Source: a virus. From it: a DNA stretch of 44,152 bases. Every line of letters begins with the position of its first letter. The first letter of the stretch is position 1. The stretch lies in IMG/VR virus record IMGVR_UViG_3300049222_000326, positions 1 to 44,152 of that record. One strand, given 5' to 3'. The notes below the pieces were generated by a model, which ran no database searches, was not told the origin of the DNA, and was given only the letters and a program-made list of their open reading frames with translations. Below are positions 29,800 to 36,662 of the stretch, in pieces. Position numbers and translations under genes: made by a program.

Positions 29800-30627
29800 A
29801 TGTCTTGCACTGACGAAAAAACCGGTTTAAGCTGCGCTGACCCCTGTGGCACCCTGATGATTTCCAACGCGGAATATCACGCGGACCCTGCGGTTTCGGC
29901 CTCACATCTGCACGCAGTGTTGCAATCCCCGCGGCACTATTTCAAAAAGTACATCGACCCCAATCGCCCAAAAAATGACCCGACTGCTGCGATGCGGCTT
30001 GGCACTCTCTGCCATACTGCTGTGCTTGAACCCGATGACCTCAAAAAGCGACACCCTGTTATCTCATCACGGCGAACCAAGGAAGCGCAACAACTCATCA
30101 ACGACGGATTTGAACCTGTTCTGCAGTCAGAAATGGACACCGCAGAACAAATGGCCGAGTCAGTCCGTAATCACCCTGAAGCAGCTTGGTTGCTGTCAGT
30201 GGGTGAAGCCGAATACTCACTTTGGTGGGATGACGACGAGCACGGCTTGCGATGCAAATGTCGCCCCGACTGGTGGGCTGGTGATCTAGTCGTCGATCTA
30301 AAAACGACGCAAGACGCCTCACCTAAGTCGTTTGCAAAGTCGGTCGCAAATTTCGGCTATCACCGGCAGCAAGCGCACTATGTGAAAGGCACAAACTGCG
30401 CCAGGTTCATCTTCATCGTCGTGGAAAAGACCTATCCTTTCCAGACGGCTGTGTATGAACTTGACACCGAAGCATCTGCTATCGGTGAAGATCAACGCAG
30501 ACGCGCCATGCACCGCATTGCGACTTGCAAGCAACGGGACGAATGGCCCGGTTATGGCGACAACGTGCAAACCCTTTCACTGCCCAGCTGGGCGACCTAC
30601 GACGAAATTCCTTTTTCTGACTTCTGA
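29800..30627 (+). CDS. PD-(D/E)XK exonuclease, RecE/exoVIII-like
   Basis: The 275-residue protein has the markers of phage PDDEXK exonucleases: SASHLHAVLQSPRHYFKKYI, MRLGTLCHTAVLEPDD, and the core EYSLWWDDDEHGLRCKCRPD then DLVVDLKTTQDASPKSFAK and YHRQQAHYV. Here RPD..., VVDLKT and the Gln of YHRQQAHY match the catalytic motifs. It would degrade one strand from a DNA end to expose 3' tails for the ERF annealase encoded next. The stop overlaps the annealase start by one base. An internal ATG at 29857 (MISNAEYH) is an alternative start. Confidence 0.85.
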   Translation: MSCTDEKTGLSCADPCGTLMISNAEYHADPAVSASHLHAVLQSPRHYFKKYIDPNRPKNDPTAAMRLGTLCHTAVLEPDDLKKRHPVISSRRTKEAQQLINDGFEPVLQSEMDTAEQMAESVRNHPEAAWLLSVGEAEYSLWWDDDEHGLRCKCRPDWWAGDLVVDLKTTQDASPKSFAKSVANFGYHRQQAHYVKGTNCARFIFIVVEKTYPFQTAVYELDTEASAIGEDQRRRAMHRIATCKQRDEWPGYGDNVQTLSLPSWATYDEIPFSDF

Positions 30628-31220
30628 TGTCTGAACTAACAAAAGCACTGATTCAGTTCCAAAAAGACGTTGACAAGATCGAGAAAAACGCACGGGCGAA
30701 CTACGGCAAGTTTGCTGATCTCGCCAACGTGCTGTCAACGGTGACGCCTGCGCTGAACAAAAACGGTTTGGCGCTGACTCAAACGTATCTCGATGATTCG
30801 TTGGTCACAACCTTGCATCACGTCAGCGGTGAAACTATTCACAGCAGCTGCAAGCTAGTCGTCTGTGACGGTCGCAATATGACCCAGGAATGGGGCAAGG
30901 CAAGCACTTTTCACCGTCGCCATTCCATTTGCTCGATTTTGGGCATCGTGGCCGACATGGACACCGACGACGTGCCTGACCTGCCGCCATCAAACAACGC
31001 ACCGGCAGCCAAGAAAGCATCAAGCAAGCCTGCAACCAGTGCTGCATTCAATGCAGGCGCAAAGGTAATTCAAGCCGCCAAAGATCTTGCTGCGTTGCAG
31101 ACTCTAAGCAAGCGTGTTGCTGAACGGAACGAGAAAAAAGATTTTAAGCCTGGCGAGTATGAACAGCTGGTTGAACTGCTCAAAAATCGCGAAGCGCAAA
31201 TCAAGGAGCATCAGCAATGA
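30627..31220 (+). CDS. erf: ERF-family single-strand annealing protein
   Basis: The 197-residue protein has the ERF pattern: KALIQFQKDVDKIEKNARANYGKFADLANVLSTVTPALNKNGLALTQTY-type N-terminal half, TLHHVSGETIHSSCKLVVCD, and the conserved HRRHSICSILGIVADMDTDD segment (residues 97-116). A basic linker and helical C-terminus follow. It pairs with the exonuclease as a two-component recombination system, as in many phages (family knowledge). It overlaps the next gene by four bases. Confidence 0.85.
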   Translation: MSELTKALIQFQKDVDKIEKNARANYGKFADLANVLSTVTPALNKNGLALTQTYLDDSLVTTLHHVSGETIHSSCKLVVCDGRNMTQEWGKASTFHRRHSICSILGIVADMDTDDVPDLPPSNNAPAAKKASSKPATSAAFNAGAKVIQAAKDLAALQTLSKRVAERNEKKDFKPGEYEQLVELLKNREAQIKEHQQ

Positions 31221-31447
31221 TCGACAACTTAGGAAACTGCAAAGGCTGCCGTTTTTTTGTTTTCGAAGGCGGCAACATTGGCGAATGCCATCGCTATGCG
31301 CCAAGACCGATTTTGATCAACGAAAAAACACGGGCAGAGTCCAGTCGATCTCTCTACGAAATGGCTGAGTGGCCGACACTTGACGGTAACAATTTCTGCG
31401 GTGAATTTAAGCCATCATGGTCTATACACGAAACAAAAAATGACTGA
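31217..31447 (+). CDS. Small four-Cys protein
   Basis: The 76-residue protein has C8, C11, C24 and C61 (CKGCRFF, GECHRYAP and NNFCGEF), suited to one zinc or iron-sulphur site. The segment EWPTLDGNNFCGEF is distinctive. I recall this kind of small Cys-rich protein in phage and bacterial genomes without a known role. It overlaps the annealase stop by four bases and the HTH gene by eight. It may help recombination or control. Confidence 0.6.
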   Translation: MIDNLGNCKGCRFFVFEGGNIGECHRYAPRPILINEKTRAESSRSLYEMAEWPTLDGNNFCGEFKPSWSIHETKND

Positions 31448-31658
31448 CGACATCCAGACATATCTAACCACTGAAGATCTTGCCATCCGTTATGGCGTCA
31501 CCTATGGCACCATTAAACGCTGGCGGCGTGAAGGTCGCGGGCCTGTCTATCAAAAACTTGACAAGCTCGCATTAGATCCCAGACTGCCTCGCGTCAGGTA
31601 TTACCTGGCCGACGTTCTTGCTTTCGAGCAAGCCAAAAACATCACACCTCTGTCCTGA
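31440..31658 (+). CDS. HTH_17/excisionase-like DNA-binding protein
   Basis: From the ATG at 31440 the 72-residue protein reads TYLTTEDLAIRYGVTYGTIKRWRREGRGPVYQKL, a MerR-superfamily HTH of the type used by excisionases and small regulators, followed by a winged segment (LPRVRYYLADVLAFEQ). The ATG overlaps the preceding stop by eight bases. No integrase is present, so it is more likely a regulator of the recombination or early genes than an excisionase. Confidence 0.75.
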   Translation: MTDDIQTYLTTEDLAIRYGVTYGTIKRWRREGRGPVYQKLDKLALDPRLPRVRYYLADVLAFEQAKNITPLS

Positions 31659-31659
31659 A

Positions 31660-32001
31660 ATGACCCTGCAAGCAAGCGGCATCATCCGCATCCTGGGTGA
31701 CATCGAACTGAAAAACGTCGGTGACACCACCGTCGCCAAGTTCTACGGCGGCATCAACGAAGGTAAAGACAAAAACGGCAACTGGATCAACAACGCCATC
31801 GACGTTGAAGTGTGGGGCCGTTCCGGTGAAGTCATCAAGGAAAAGATGGGTCAAGGCGACAGCTTTTATGGCATCGGCAAGATCGTCATGAACGAATGGG
31901 AATCTGACGGCGGCAAACGTCGCAAGCACATTTTCAAATGTGGTCGCTTTGAATTCCTGCCCCGCATCAGTGATACTTCAACCGGTGAAGTCCCCTTCTG
32001 A
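31660..32001 (+). CDS. ssb: Single-stranded DNA-binding protein (OB fold)
   Basis: From the ATG at 31660 the 113-residue protein has an OB-fold pattern: GIIRILGDIELKNVGDTTVAKFYGGINEG, NNAIDVEVWGRSGEVIKEKM and a final KHIFKCGRFEFLP. The acidic-aromatic tail GEVPF resembles the short C-terminal tip of SSBs that recruit partners. It follows the HTH gene by one base and lies with exonuclease, annealase and RusA. It would coat single strands in replication and annealing. Confidence 0.75.
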   Translation: MTLQASGIIRILGDIELKNVGDTTVAKFYGGINEGKDKNGNWINNAIDVEVWGRSGEVIKEKMGQGDSFYGIGKIVMNEWESDGGKRRKHIFKCGRFEFLPRISDTSTGEVPF

Positions 32002-32018
32002 TTAACTGACCTTCATAA

Positions 32019-32053
32019 GCAAGGCTGATAGCCTTTGCGTTATTCAGCCTTGC
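32019..32053 (+). promoter_or_regulatory. Switchable hairpins before sigma factor start
   Basis: A segment AAGGCT (32021-32026) can pair with AGCCTT at 32030-32035 (short hairpin) or with AGCCTT at 32046-32051, extended to a perfect 10-bp arm GCAAGGCTGA / TCAGCCTTGC (32019-32028 with 32044-32053). The two pairings exclude each other and the longer one ends two bases before the GTG start at 32055. No Shine-Dalgarno is visible. This could be a translational attenuator or a protein-binding operator. Confidence 0.5.
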
Positions 32054-32054
32054 C

Positions 32055-32984
32055 GTGACTGATTCATTCAAGTTTTACCTAGACAACATCGGTAAGTTTC
32101 CGCTGCTTACTGCTGATCAAGAAATCGAACTGTCGCGGCGAATCGTTGCGTGGCAAGAACTTGACGAGCAACGCAAAGAAATAACCAACCCGCCACCTCT
32201 GACGACGGCAGAGAAGCGTGTCATTCGATCTGGTGAGCGTGCGCGGCAACAACTAATCAACAGCAACCTGCGACTGGTTGTGAGCCTTGCACGCAAGTAT
32301 GCAAACCGCATTCAAGGTACGGGTCTAGAACTTGCTGATCTATGCCAAGAGGGCTGCATTGGTCTTGCACGCGCTACAGAGAAGTTCGACGGCACTCGTG
32401 GCTACAAGTTCTCGACGTATGCGTATTGGTGGATCCGACAGAGCATTTCACGGTCGATCGATCATCACAGCCGGATGATTCGCATTCCGACCAACACCAT
32501 CGAAAACATCAACCGGCTGGCAACGTGGTCGAATCAGTTTCATCAGCTAAACGGCAGGGCTCCATCACTGCAAGAAATGGCGGATCACGTCGAACGCAAG
32601 CCTGAAGAACTGATGATGTGGTTTGAGCGTTCAACACCGACACGCAGCCTTGATGCGCTTTGTCACGAAGACGGATCGCCGTTGATGAATCAAATTGCCG
32701 ACACGTCCAAAGATTCTGACGTTGTTAGCCACGTCATCAAGTCAGAAGAAGAGGAAAAGCTCGGTCGTGCCATCAACAAGCTGACAGACCGTGAATACGA
32801 CGTGCTCACGCGGTACTACTCAGGCACTAAAGGGATGCCGTTGGCGCACATCGGTGCAGAACTGGGCATCTGTCGCGAACGCACCAGGCAAATTAAAAAC
32901 CGTGCATTAAAGAAGCTGCGACTAATTGCGGCGCAAGATCACACGCCACCAAGGGCGTCGGACGGTCTTAACCGGTTCGAGTAA
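32055..32984 (+). CDS. Sigma-70 factor, cyanobacterial group 2 type
   Basis: The 309-residue protein starts at GTG and carries regions 1.2 to 4.2: DSFKFYLDNIGKFPLLTADQEIEL (1.2, residues 3-26), NLRLVVSLARKYANR (2.1-2.2), YKFSTYAYWWIRQSISRSI (2.3-2.4, residues 117-135), RMIRIPTNTIENINRL (3.0) and GMPLAHIGAELGICRERTRQI (4.2, near residues 265-285). Region 1.1 is absent, like alternative cyanobacterial sigmas. A phage sigma could redirect host RNA polymerase to late promoters. A two-way hairpin lies just before the start. Tail overlaps an opposite-strand gene by 63 bases. Confidence 0.92.
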   Translation: MTDSFKFYLDNIGKFPLLTADQEIELSRRIVAWQELDEQRKEITNPPPLTTAEKRVIRSGERARQQLINSNLRLVVSLARKYANRIQGTGLELADLCQEGCIGLARATEKFDGTRGYKFSTYAYWWIRQSISRSIDHHSRMIRIPTNTIENINRLATWSNQFHQLNGRAPSLQEMADHVERKPEELMMWFERSTPTRSLDALCHEDGSPLMNQIADTSKDSDVVSHVIKSEEEEKLGRAINKLTDREYDVLTRYYSGTKGMPLAHIGAELGICRERTRQIKNRALKKLRLIAAQDHTPPRASDGLNRFE

Positions 32985-33194
32985 CTGCCTGTCGTCGGCC
33001 GCAAGCTCCAGTTCGATGATGTGCTTTGTGGCGTTACGAAGCAGCAGGGCGTAATGGTGGTTTTGCTGCAATAGTGACTTACACAGATCTTTTATGGTCT
33101 CGGTATCACATTGCTCGGAAATTGCTCTAATTTGATTCTCTACAGTTAATTGCTCCTCTAAGGGGAGTTCCGCCGCCATCCAGTCAAAAGTCAT
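32922..33194 (-). CDS. Small helical protein, picocyanobacterial type
   Basis: From the ATG at 33194 the 90-residue protein reads MTFDWMAAELPLEEQLTVEN and NQIRAISEQCDTETIKDLCK, then LLQQNHHYALLLRNATKHII. It looks like a family of short helical proteins I recall from marine picocyanobacteria and their phages (helix with PLEEQ and a later RNATKHIIELE). The start shares CATG with an opposite-strand gene. Its 3' end overlaps the sigma gene by 63 bases. It could be host-derived (inference); no function is known. Confidence 0.55.
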   Translation of the reverse strand: MTFDWMAAELPLEEQLTVENQIRAISEQCDTETIKDLCKSLLQQNHHYALLLRNATKHIIELELAADDRQLLEPVKTVRRPWWRVILRRN

Positions 33195-33549
33195 GGAAAA
33201 GAAAGCTTTTGCGCAGGATACTCGCAAGACGATTCCCAAACTTGAAGTAATAGAAACGAAGTTAGGGAAGCTGTATCGCGTTTGTTACGGCGGCATGTGC
33301 AATGAGTTCACGCAAGAGCTTGCAGCCCGTTCACTGCATGAACAGCTGCTAGACATGTGGCGTCACCGGTTCATGCTGAACGCGACACTGCAATATCTGG
33401 CATCACAGTCTGATGGTTCATGTAATGAGCACCGCCACGCTGATCTGGGTAGCTCAGAACAGGGGTTTCGTCCATCCAATGAAAAACCATCTGGCCGATT
33501 TTTAGACCGGGATATAACGGCAGCGGATGATATCGACGATTGTTTTTGA
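33193..33549 (+). CDS. Hypothetical protein, starts at shared CATG
   Basis: The 118-residue frame begins MEKKAFAQDTRKTIPKLEVI and ETKLGKLYRVCYGGMCNEFT; the N-terminal 60 residues look like a small conserved cyanophage protein. The last 60 residues lie antisense to the end of the dCTP-deaminase-like gene (33371-33549) and may be a chance extension. It begins at the same CATG as the minus-strand gene ending at 32922. Cys31 and Cys36 are close together. Function unknown. Confidence 0.5.
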   Translation: MEKKAFAQDTRKTIPKLEVIETKLGKLYRVCYGGMCNEFTQELAARSLHEQLLDMWRHRFMLNATLQYLASQSDGSCNEHRHADLGSSEQGFRPSNEKPSGRFLDRDITAADDIDDCF

Positions 33550-33949
33550 GTTCGACGGTTAGTTTACTGCCCGCCCAACCTGGGTCCGCCCACCCGGCGA
33601 GAGCGTGATCATACCCGGCACGCGCACGGGACGATTTAAGGACGAATTGTGCGCTGATTGTGTTCGGCAGGTTGAACGTTTCGCGGGTCTCGCCTAGTAC
33701 AAACTCGCCAGGGTCAAGCAGCCACGGGTTGTCTTCGGTGTGCTCTGAAATATCGACCCTTACCAAGTCAAAATTGCTCGGGTCTTCAACCATAATGTAA
33801 GGCCCCAAAACAACATCCAAAGAGGCAGGGTTAAGCAGATCCAAAATAAAAGGTTCGACCATAGGCGAATCACCTTCGCAGCGACTACGGATCTGCCAAT
33901 CAGCAAGAACACCCACCGTTTCGTAATTATGCTGCAGCAAGATTATCAC
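33371..33949 (-). CDS. dCTP deaminase/dUTPase-like protein
   Basis: The 192-residue protein has the dUTPase/dCTP-deaminase fold pattern: NPASLDVVLGPYIMVEDPSN (typical of the family's N-terminal strand), the SSRARAGYDHALAGWADPGW motif (residues about 112-131) and LTVELKNNRRYHPLPLYPGLKIGQMVF. The SSxARxGxxH...AGWxDPG motif is the strongest evidence. It would reduce dUTP and balance nucleotide pools. It overlaps the HNH gene by four bases upstream and an opposite-strand frame at its 3' end. Confidence 0.75.
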   Translation of the reverse strand: MIILLQHNYETVGVLADWQIRSRCEGDSPMVEPFILDLLNPASLDVVLGPYIMVEDPSNFDLVRVDISEHTEDNPWLLDPGEFVLGETRETFNLPNTISAQFVLKSSRARAGYDHALAGWADPGWAGSKLTVELKNNRRYHPLPLYPGLKIGQMVFHWMDETPVLSYPDQRGGAHYMNHQTVMPDIAVSRSA

Positions 33950-34257
33950 CCATCAATCCATTTTTCAATCCATTGCTCTCGATAATTGTCGTGAAAAATT
34001 TGCCGTTGATACCAGTCGCGCCAGTCTTGGTGGCCCTTTGAGCTATTACAACCAAGACAGCAACTTACAAGGTTGTGTTTGACTGTCAGGCCGCCGTTTG
34101 CTTTCGCTTCTACATGATCAAGCGTTACATCACGCTCTGATAATTCACGGCCGCAATATGCACAGGACCAACCCCATGCATTGTGAATTGAGCTGCGAAA
34201 TCGTTCCTTAGCTTTTTTGCGTGGAACTAAAATCGTCTCGTCGATTCTATGTTCCAT
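33946..34257 (-). CDS. HNH endonuclease
   Basis: The 103-residue protein is a clear HNH nuclease: zinc-binding CAYC at 32-35 and CLGC at 67-70, catalytic TLDHVEAKANGG with D47/H48, and HNLVSCCLGCNSSK with N62. A Trp/Lys-rich C-terminus follows. It may aid packaging or act on host DNA; HNH partners of terminase are known in other phages, but this one lies far from terminase. It overlaps the deaminase-like gene by four bases (ATGA). Confidence 0.9.
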   Translation of the reverse strand: MEHRIDETILVPRKKAKERFRSSIHNAWGWSCAYCGRELSERDVTLDHVEAKANGGLTVKHNLVSCCLGCNSSKGHQDWRDWYQRQIFHDNYREQWIEKWIDG

Positions 34258-34319
34258 GCAGTTGCCTGATAGAAGTCATTGACCGACATCTGCAACTGCA
34301 AACATTGTATCTAGAACAA
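34258..34319 (-). promoter_or_regulatory. Gap with -10-like box before HNH gene
   Basis: The 62-base gap between the C39-like gene and the HNH gene contains TACAAT on the minus strand (34304-34309), five of six bases matching a sigma-70 -10 box. A weak -35 candidate (TTACGC) lies 15 bases further upstream, shorter than ideal. It could start transcription of the HNH and deaminase genes, but the evidence is slight. Confidence 0.25.
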
Positions 34320-34997
34320 CTATTGCGTAATAATCATCCAACCAGTGCCATCACCTTCAACTTCCCACCTGGGCTTGAATGCTTGCCGACTGATGCGCAC
34401 ATAATCAGCGCGGTCGTTGTTTTTGTGCCCGCCGTTGATCATGTCAGGCACGCCCATCGGATCATGCACGATTAGCTCTTCGCGGTTGTAACCAACGACA
34501 AGCACGACATGACCGCAACCATCGTCGTTGCACACAGGCTCGGTAACGGATCCCCGATGCAGATACATCACGATGACCGGGCGACCTGCGTCAATCTCAA
34601 TCTCTAGGTCATCAAACCTTCCATCAGTTCTGAATTCAGCGTCAAGACCTAACGTCCGCAGCGCGTTTAGCTGCACGTCAACTGACGTTGTATCCCCAAG
34701 GTGCTTTCTGATTCGGTTGTAGACATCAAAGCTGTCAACACGACCATGAAACGCAGCTGCCATTCCAGCCACTGCAGAAAAGCACTCGCGGTAGCCGTAA
34801 CCAGTTTTTGACGTTAGTTGGTGGTAGTACGGCGCATGAACCTGCTGTTCAATGCCTGCTGCTTTCCACGCTTGCAACCATTCAGCATCTTCGTCCTTCA
34901 GATGTTGCGGCAAATCCTGTTCCAACTGCGCAATCGCTGCGAGTTGGTACGGATTGCCAAATCTGAAGTGCTCGAAATACTTCAACAAATCAAGCAT
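34320..34997 (-). CDS. C39/papain-like cysteine peptidase, candidate endolysin
   Basis: From the ATG at 34997 the 225-residue protein has a papain-like triad: YGYRECFSAVAGMAAAF with Cys72, GCGHVVLVVGYN with His163 and ELIVHDPMG with Asp179. An N-terminal helical part precedes it. The fold matches the C39-like peptidases. No muramidase or amidase gene is seen elsewhere, and the flanking genes are membrane-like, so this is the best endolysin candidate, cutting peptide bonds in peptidoglycan. A proteolytic role on phage or host proteins is also possible. Its ATG overlaps the preceding small gene. Confidence 0.7.
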   Translation of the reverse strand: MLDLLKYFEHFRFGNPYQLAAIAQLEQDLPQHLKDEDAEWLQAWKAAGIEQQVHAPYYHQLTSKTGYGYRECFSAVAGMAAAFHGRVDSFDVYNRIRKHLGDTTSVDVQLNALRTLGLDAEFRTDGRFDDLEIEIDAGRPVIVMYLHRGSVTEPVCNDDGCGHVVLVVGYNREELIVHDPMGVPDMINGGHKNNDRADYVRISRQAFKPRWEVEGDGTGWMIITQ

Positions 34998-35154
34998 TAG
35001 GGGGCAGCAGATTACGCTCGACAAGAGCAACCAGTTGATCATCGACCGTATTGGTTGATTGCTTAGCTGCCGCCTTAAGCAAATCAATCAACAACTGGCG
35101 CACCGCCTTGCTGTTGATGAATGACATCAAGATCGGCTTGAATAGCAACAGCAT
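34990..35154 (-). CDS. Small amphipathic protein before peptidase (54 aa)
   Basis: The 54-residue ORF reads MLLLFKPILMSFINSKAVRQ then LLIDLLKAAAKQSTNTVDDQ and ends VERNLLPPNA. It has a hydrophobic N-terminus and an amphipathic helix, and its stop overlaps the peptidase ATG by eight bases. I recall similar short proteins (motif KAVxxLLxDLLKA) in marine phages next to lysis genes. It may be a holin or a regulator of lysis. Not tested. Confidence 0.6.
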   Translation of the reverse strand: MLLLFKPILMSFINSKAVRQLLIDLLKAAAKQSTNTVDDQLVALVERNLLPPNA

Positions 35155-35180
35155 GGCGAAAAACCAGCAACGCGCAAATT

Positions 35181-35432
35181 CTAGGTGCGTTCTTGTTTCG
35201 CTTCAAGCCTTGCTACTGAAGCCTCTAGATTCCGCAACCTTTGAAAGACTTCGCTGTCTTTGCGCATCACGTCGTCATGAAATACGTTCAGCCGTTCTGC
35301 CAAATTTTCGACTGCAATCGTTAGACGTGCCAACGTTTCACGGGTCTGCAGGTTTTGCCTGCCTGCATTATTTATGGACATCGCAGCAGCAGTAACGCTG
35401 GCACCTGTGACGGCCGCAAGAATCTCTAGCAT
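35181..35432 (-). CDS. Small membrane-anchored coiled-coil protein
   Basis: The 83-residue protein has one N-terminal hydrophobic helix (LEILAAVTGASVTAAAMSI, residues 2-20) followed by a charged coiled coil (residues 30-80: TLARLTIAVENLAERL, EVFQRLRNLEASVARLEAKQ). This topology fits a holin-accessory or spanin-like membrane protein. It lies 26 bases upstream of the small amphipathic gene and the peptidase, making a lysis cluster. No lipobox is seen. Confidence 0.6.
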   Translation of the reverse strand: MLEILAAVTGASVTAAAMSINNAGRQNLQTRETLARLTIAVENLAERLNVFHDDVMRKDSEVFQRLRNLEASVARLEAKQERT

Positions 35433-35458
35433 GACAATCGACGGTCGTCCTAACCATC

Positions 35459-35704
35459 ATGGCTGAACCGACTGAAACGCAAGGGCAGGAACAAGAACAT
35501 TCACGCCTAGGTGATCTTGTCAAACTTGCAGTTCTTGCGTGGAGCATGGCAATCCTTACCGCCAATTATTTGGGGGTGTTTAAACAGTCGCTCGATCCAA
35601 CTTTCCCGGCCAGCTTGCTGACGGGGACCATGGCCGCGATGGGTGTCAATATCAGGCAGAACAAGAAAAAGGACGAACCCAAACCACCCACCACGGTCAA
35701 ATGA
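35459..35704 (+). CDS. Holin-like membrane protein
   Basis: The 81-residue protein has two hydrophobic stretches (about 20-40: LVKLAVLAWSMAILTANYLGV; about 48-63: FPASLLTGTMAAMGVNI) and a basic tail NKKKDEPKPP, the size and layout of a class II holin. The charged N-terminus has no signal peptide. It starts 26 bases from the divergent coiled-coil gene and overlaps the next gene by four bases. Holin action is inferred from topology and neighbours. Confidence 0.65.
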   Translation: MAEPTETQGQEQEHSRLGDLVKLAVLAWSMAILTANYLGVFKQSLDPTFPASLLTGTMAAMGVNIRQNKKKDEPKPPTTVK

Positions 35705-36060
35705 AACGCTTTCTTGCTCTTGCGATCCTGCTGACTGCTGCACCAGCAACAGCGCAAACGATCTCACCGCGCTTCACCTCTGCAACCGTCAACGCGACGA
35801 CGACCACGACGCAGACGATTGATGAAACCGTTGCGCATGAAATTTACGGTGCAGCTGTTAATACTTGGTCTGGCACTAACGTAAAGCCGAATGCCGCTGA
35901 CATCACCAACAGCTCCACCACATGGGACATCGTTACGGAGGGCGCGGATTTCAACTTGGAAGTCACCACCAGGGCCGCAGGCATCATCGAAACGATCGAC
36001 ATCGACCGCACCATCGAAACCGAATCAACTACCACTACGCTTTCGGTCTTTGCGCAATAA
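35701..36060 (+). CDS. Exported Thr-rich protein, cyanophage type
   Basis: The 119-residue protein has a clear signal peptide (MKRFLALAILLTAAPATAQT, cleavage after AQ expected) and a mature part rich in Thr and Asn (ATVNATTTTTQTIDETVAHE and onward). I recall such short exported Thr-rich proteins paired with a second exported protein in marine cyanophages. It overlaps the holin-like gene by four bases and the following frame by 139. Role unknown; virion surface or periplasmic action during lysis is possible. Confidence 0.65.
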   Translation: MKRFLALAILLTAAPATAQTISPRFTSATVNATTTTTQTIDETVAHEIYGAAVNTWSGTNVKPNAADITNSSTTWDIVTEGADFNLEVTTRAAGIIETIDIDRTIETESTTTTLSVFAQ

Positions 36061-36662
36061 TTTTTGGCGGTGCAGTCAACGCAGCAGAAGTAAGCAATAT
36101 CGCTGGACCGCAGGCAGCGGCAACCAGCAATAACACCAACACGTCGATGCAGTTCAACAACAACGGTGCGCCATCAAGGCAGCACATGGGTAAGGGCATA
36201 TCTTGCAATGGTCCAACCCTTAACGTCACGCCGTTTTATCTCGGTGCAGACACGCATACCACCAGTTACACACGGTCAGGAAATTGGGGCATCCAAATCG
36301 GCCTAGCAGCACCGCTTGACGGCTCGATCAGTGAAATGTGTAAGGAACTAGCGCGACAACGGATCTACAAAGACAAGCTTGACTCCCTGCTAGTTAGAGC
36401 AAAGGAATGCGCGAACCTATACGACCGTGGTTACATGCTTGACCCTAAGAGCCAGCTGGGTGCTCTTTGTTCCGGCGTTGTCTCAATCGCTGCCTACCAA
36501 AAGTTTCAGGCGCAGGACGACCCCGTAGCTTTGCAAGACGCTTCATACCAGTCTTCATTACAGGCTTTAGAAGCTGAACGAGCCGCTTTAAAAGCGTTGA
36601 TGCAACAAGTGTCCCAGCAACTGCAGCAACAGAAGACGCCCCAGCCGTCACAATCGCAGTAG
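35922..36662 (+). CDS. Second exported protein of the cyanophage pair
   Basis: The frame encodes up to 246 residues, but the first 45 overlap the preceding gene and look like non-coding Arg/His-rich sequence. The likely mature product begins after the signal-like FGLCAIIFGGAVNAAE (near residue 50), so the true start may be a non-ATG codon in that region. The rest has SCNGPTLNVTPFYLGADTHT and IGLAAPLDGSISEMCKELAR, then a Gln-rich C-terminus. The 3' end overlaps an opposite-strand gene by 218 bases. Function unknown. Confidence 0.55.
   Translation: MGHRYGGRGFQLGSHHQGRRHHRNDRHRPHHRNRINYHYAFGLCAIIFGGAVNAAEVSNIAGPQAAATSNNTNTSMQFNNNGAPSRQHMGKGISCNGPTLNVTPFYLGADTHTTSYTRSGNWGIQIGLAAPLDGSISEMCKELARQRIYKDKLDSLLVRAKECANLYDRGYMLDPKSQLGALCSGVVSIAAYQKFQAQDDPVALQDASYQSSLQALEAERAALKALMQQVSQQLQQQKTPQPSQSQ

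Noticed and set aside
29678-29905. Minus-strand 75-residue frame before the exonuclease
   Set aside because: It overlaps the exonuclease gene start, has a composition unlike a real protein, and no overlap arrangement with neighbours.
31440-31658. Excisionase as evidence for lysogeny
   Set aside because: The small HTH protein resembles excisionases, but no integrase or attachment site is visible, and similar HTH proteins act as regulators.
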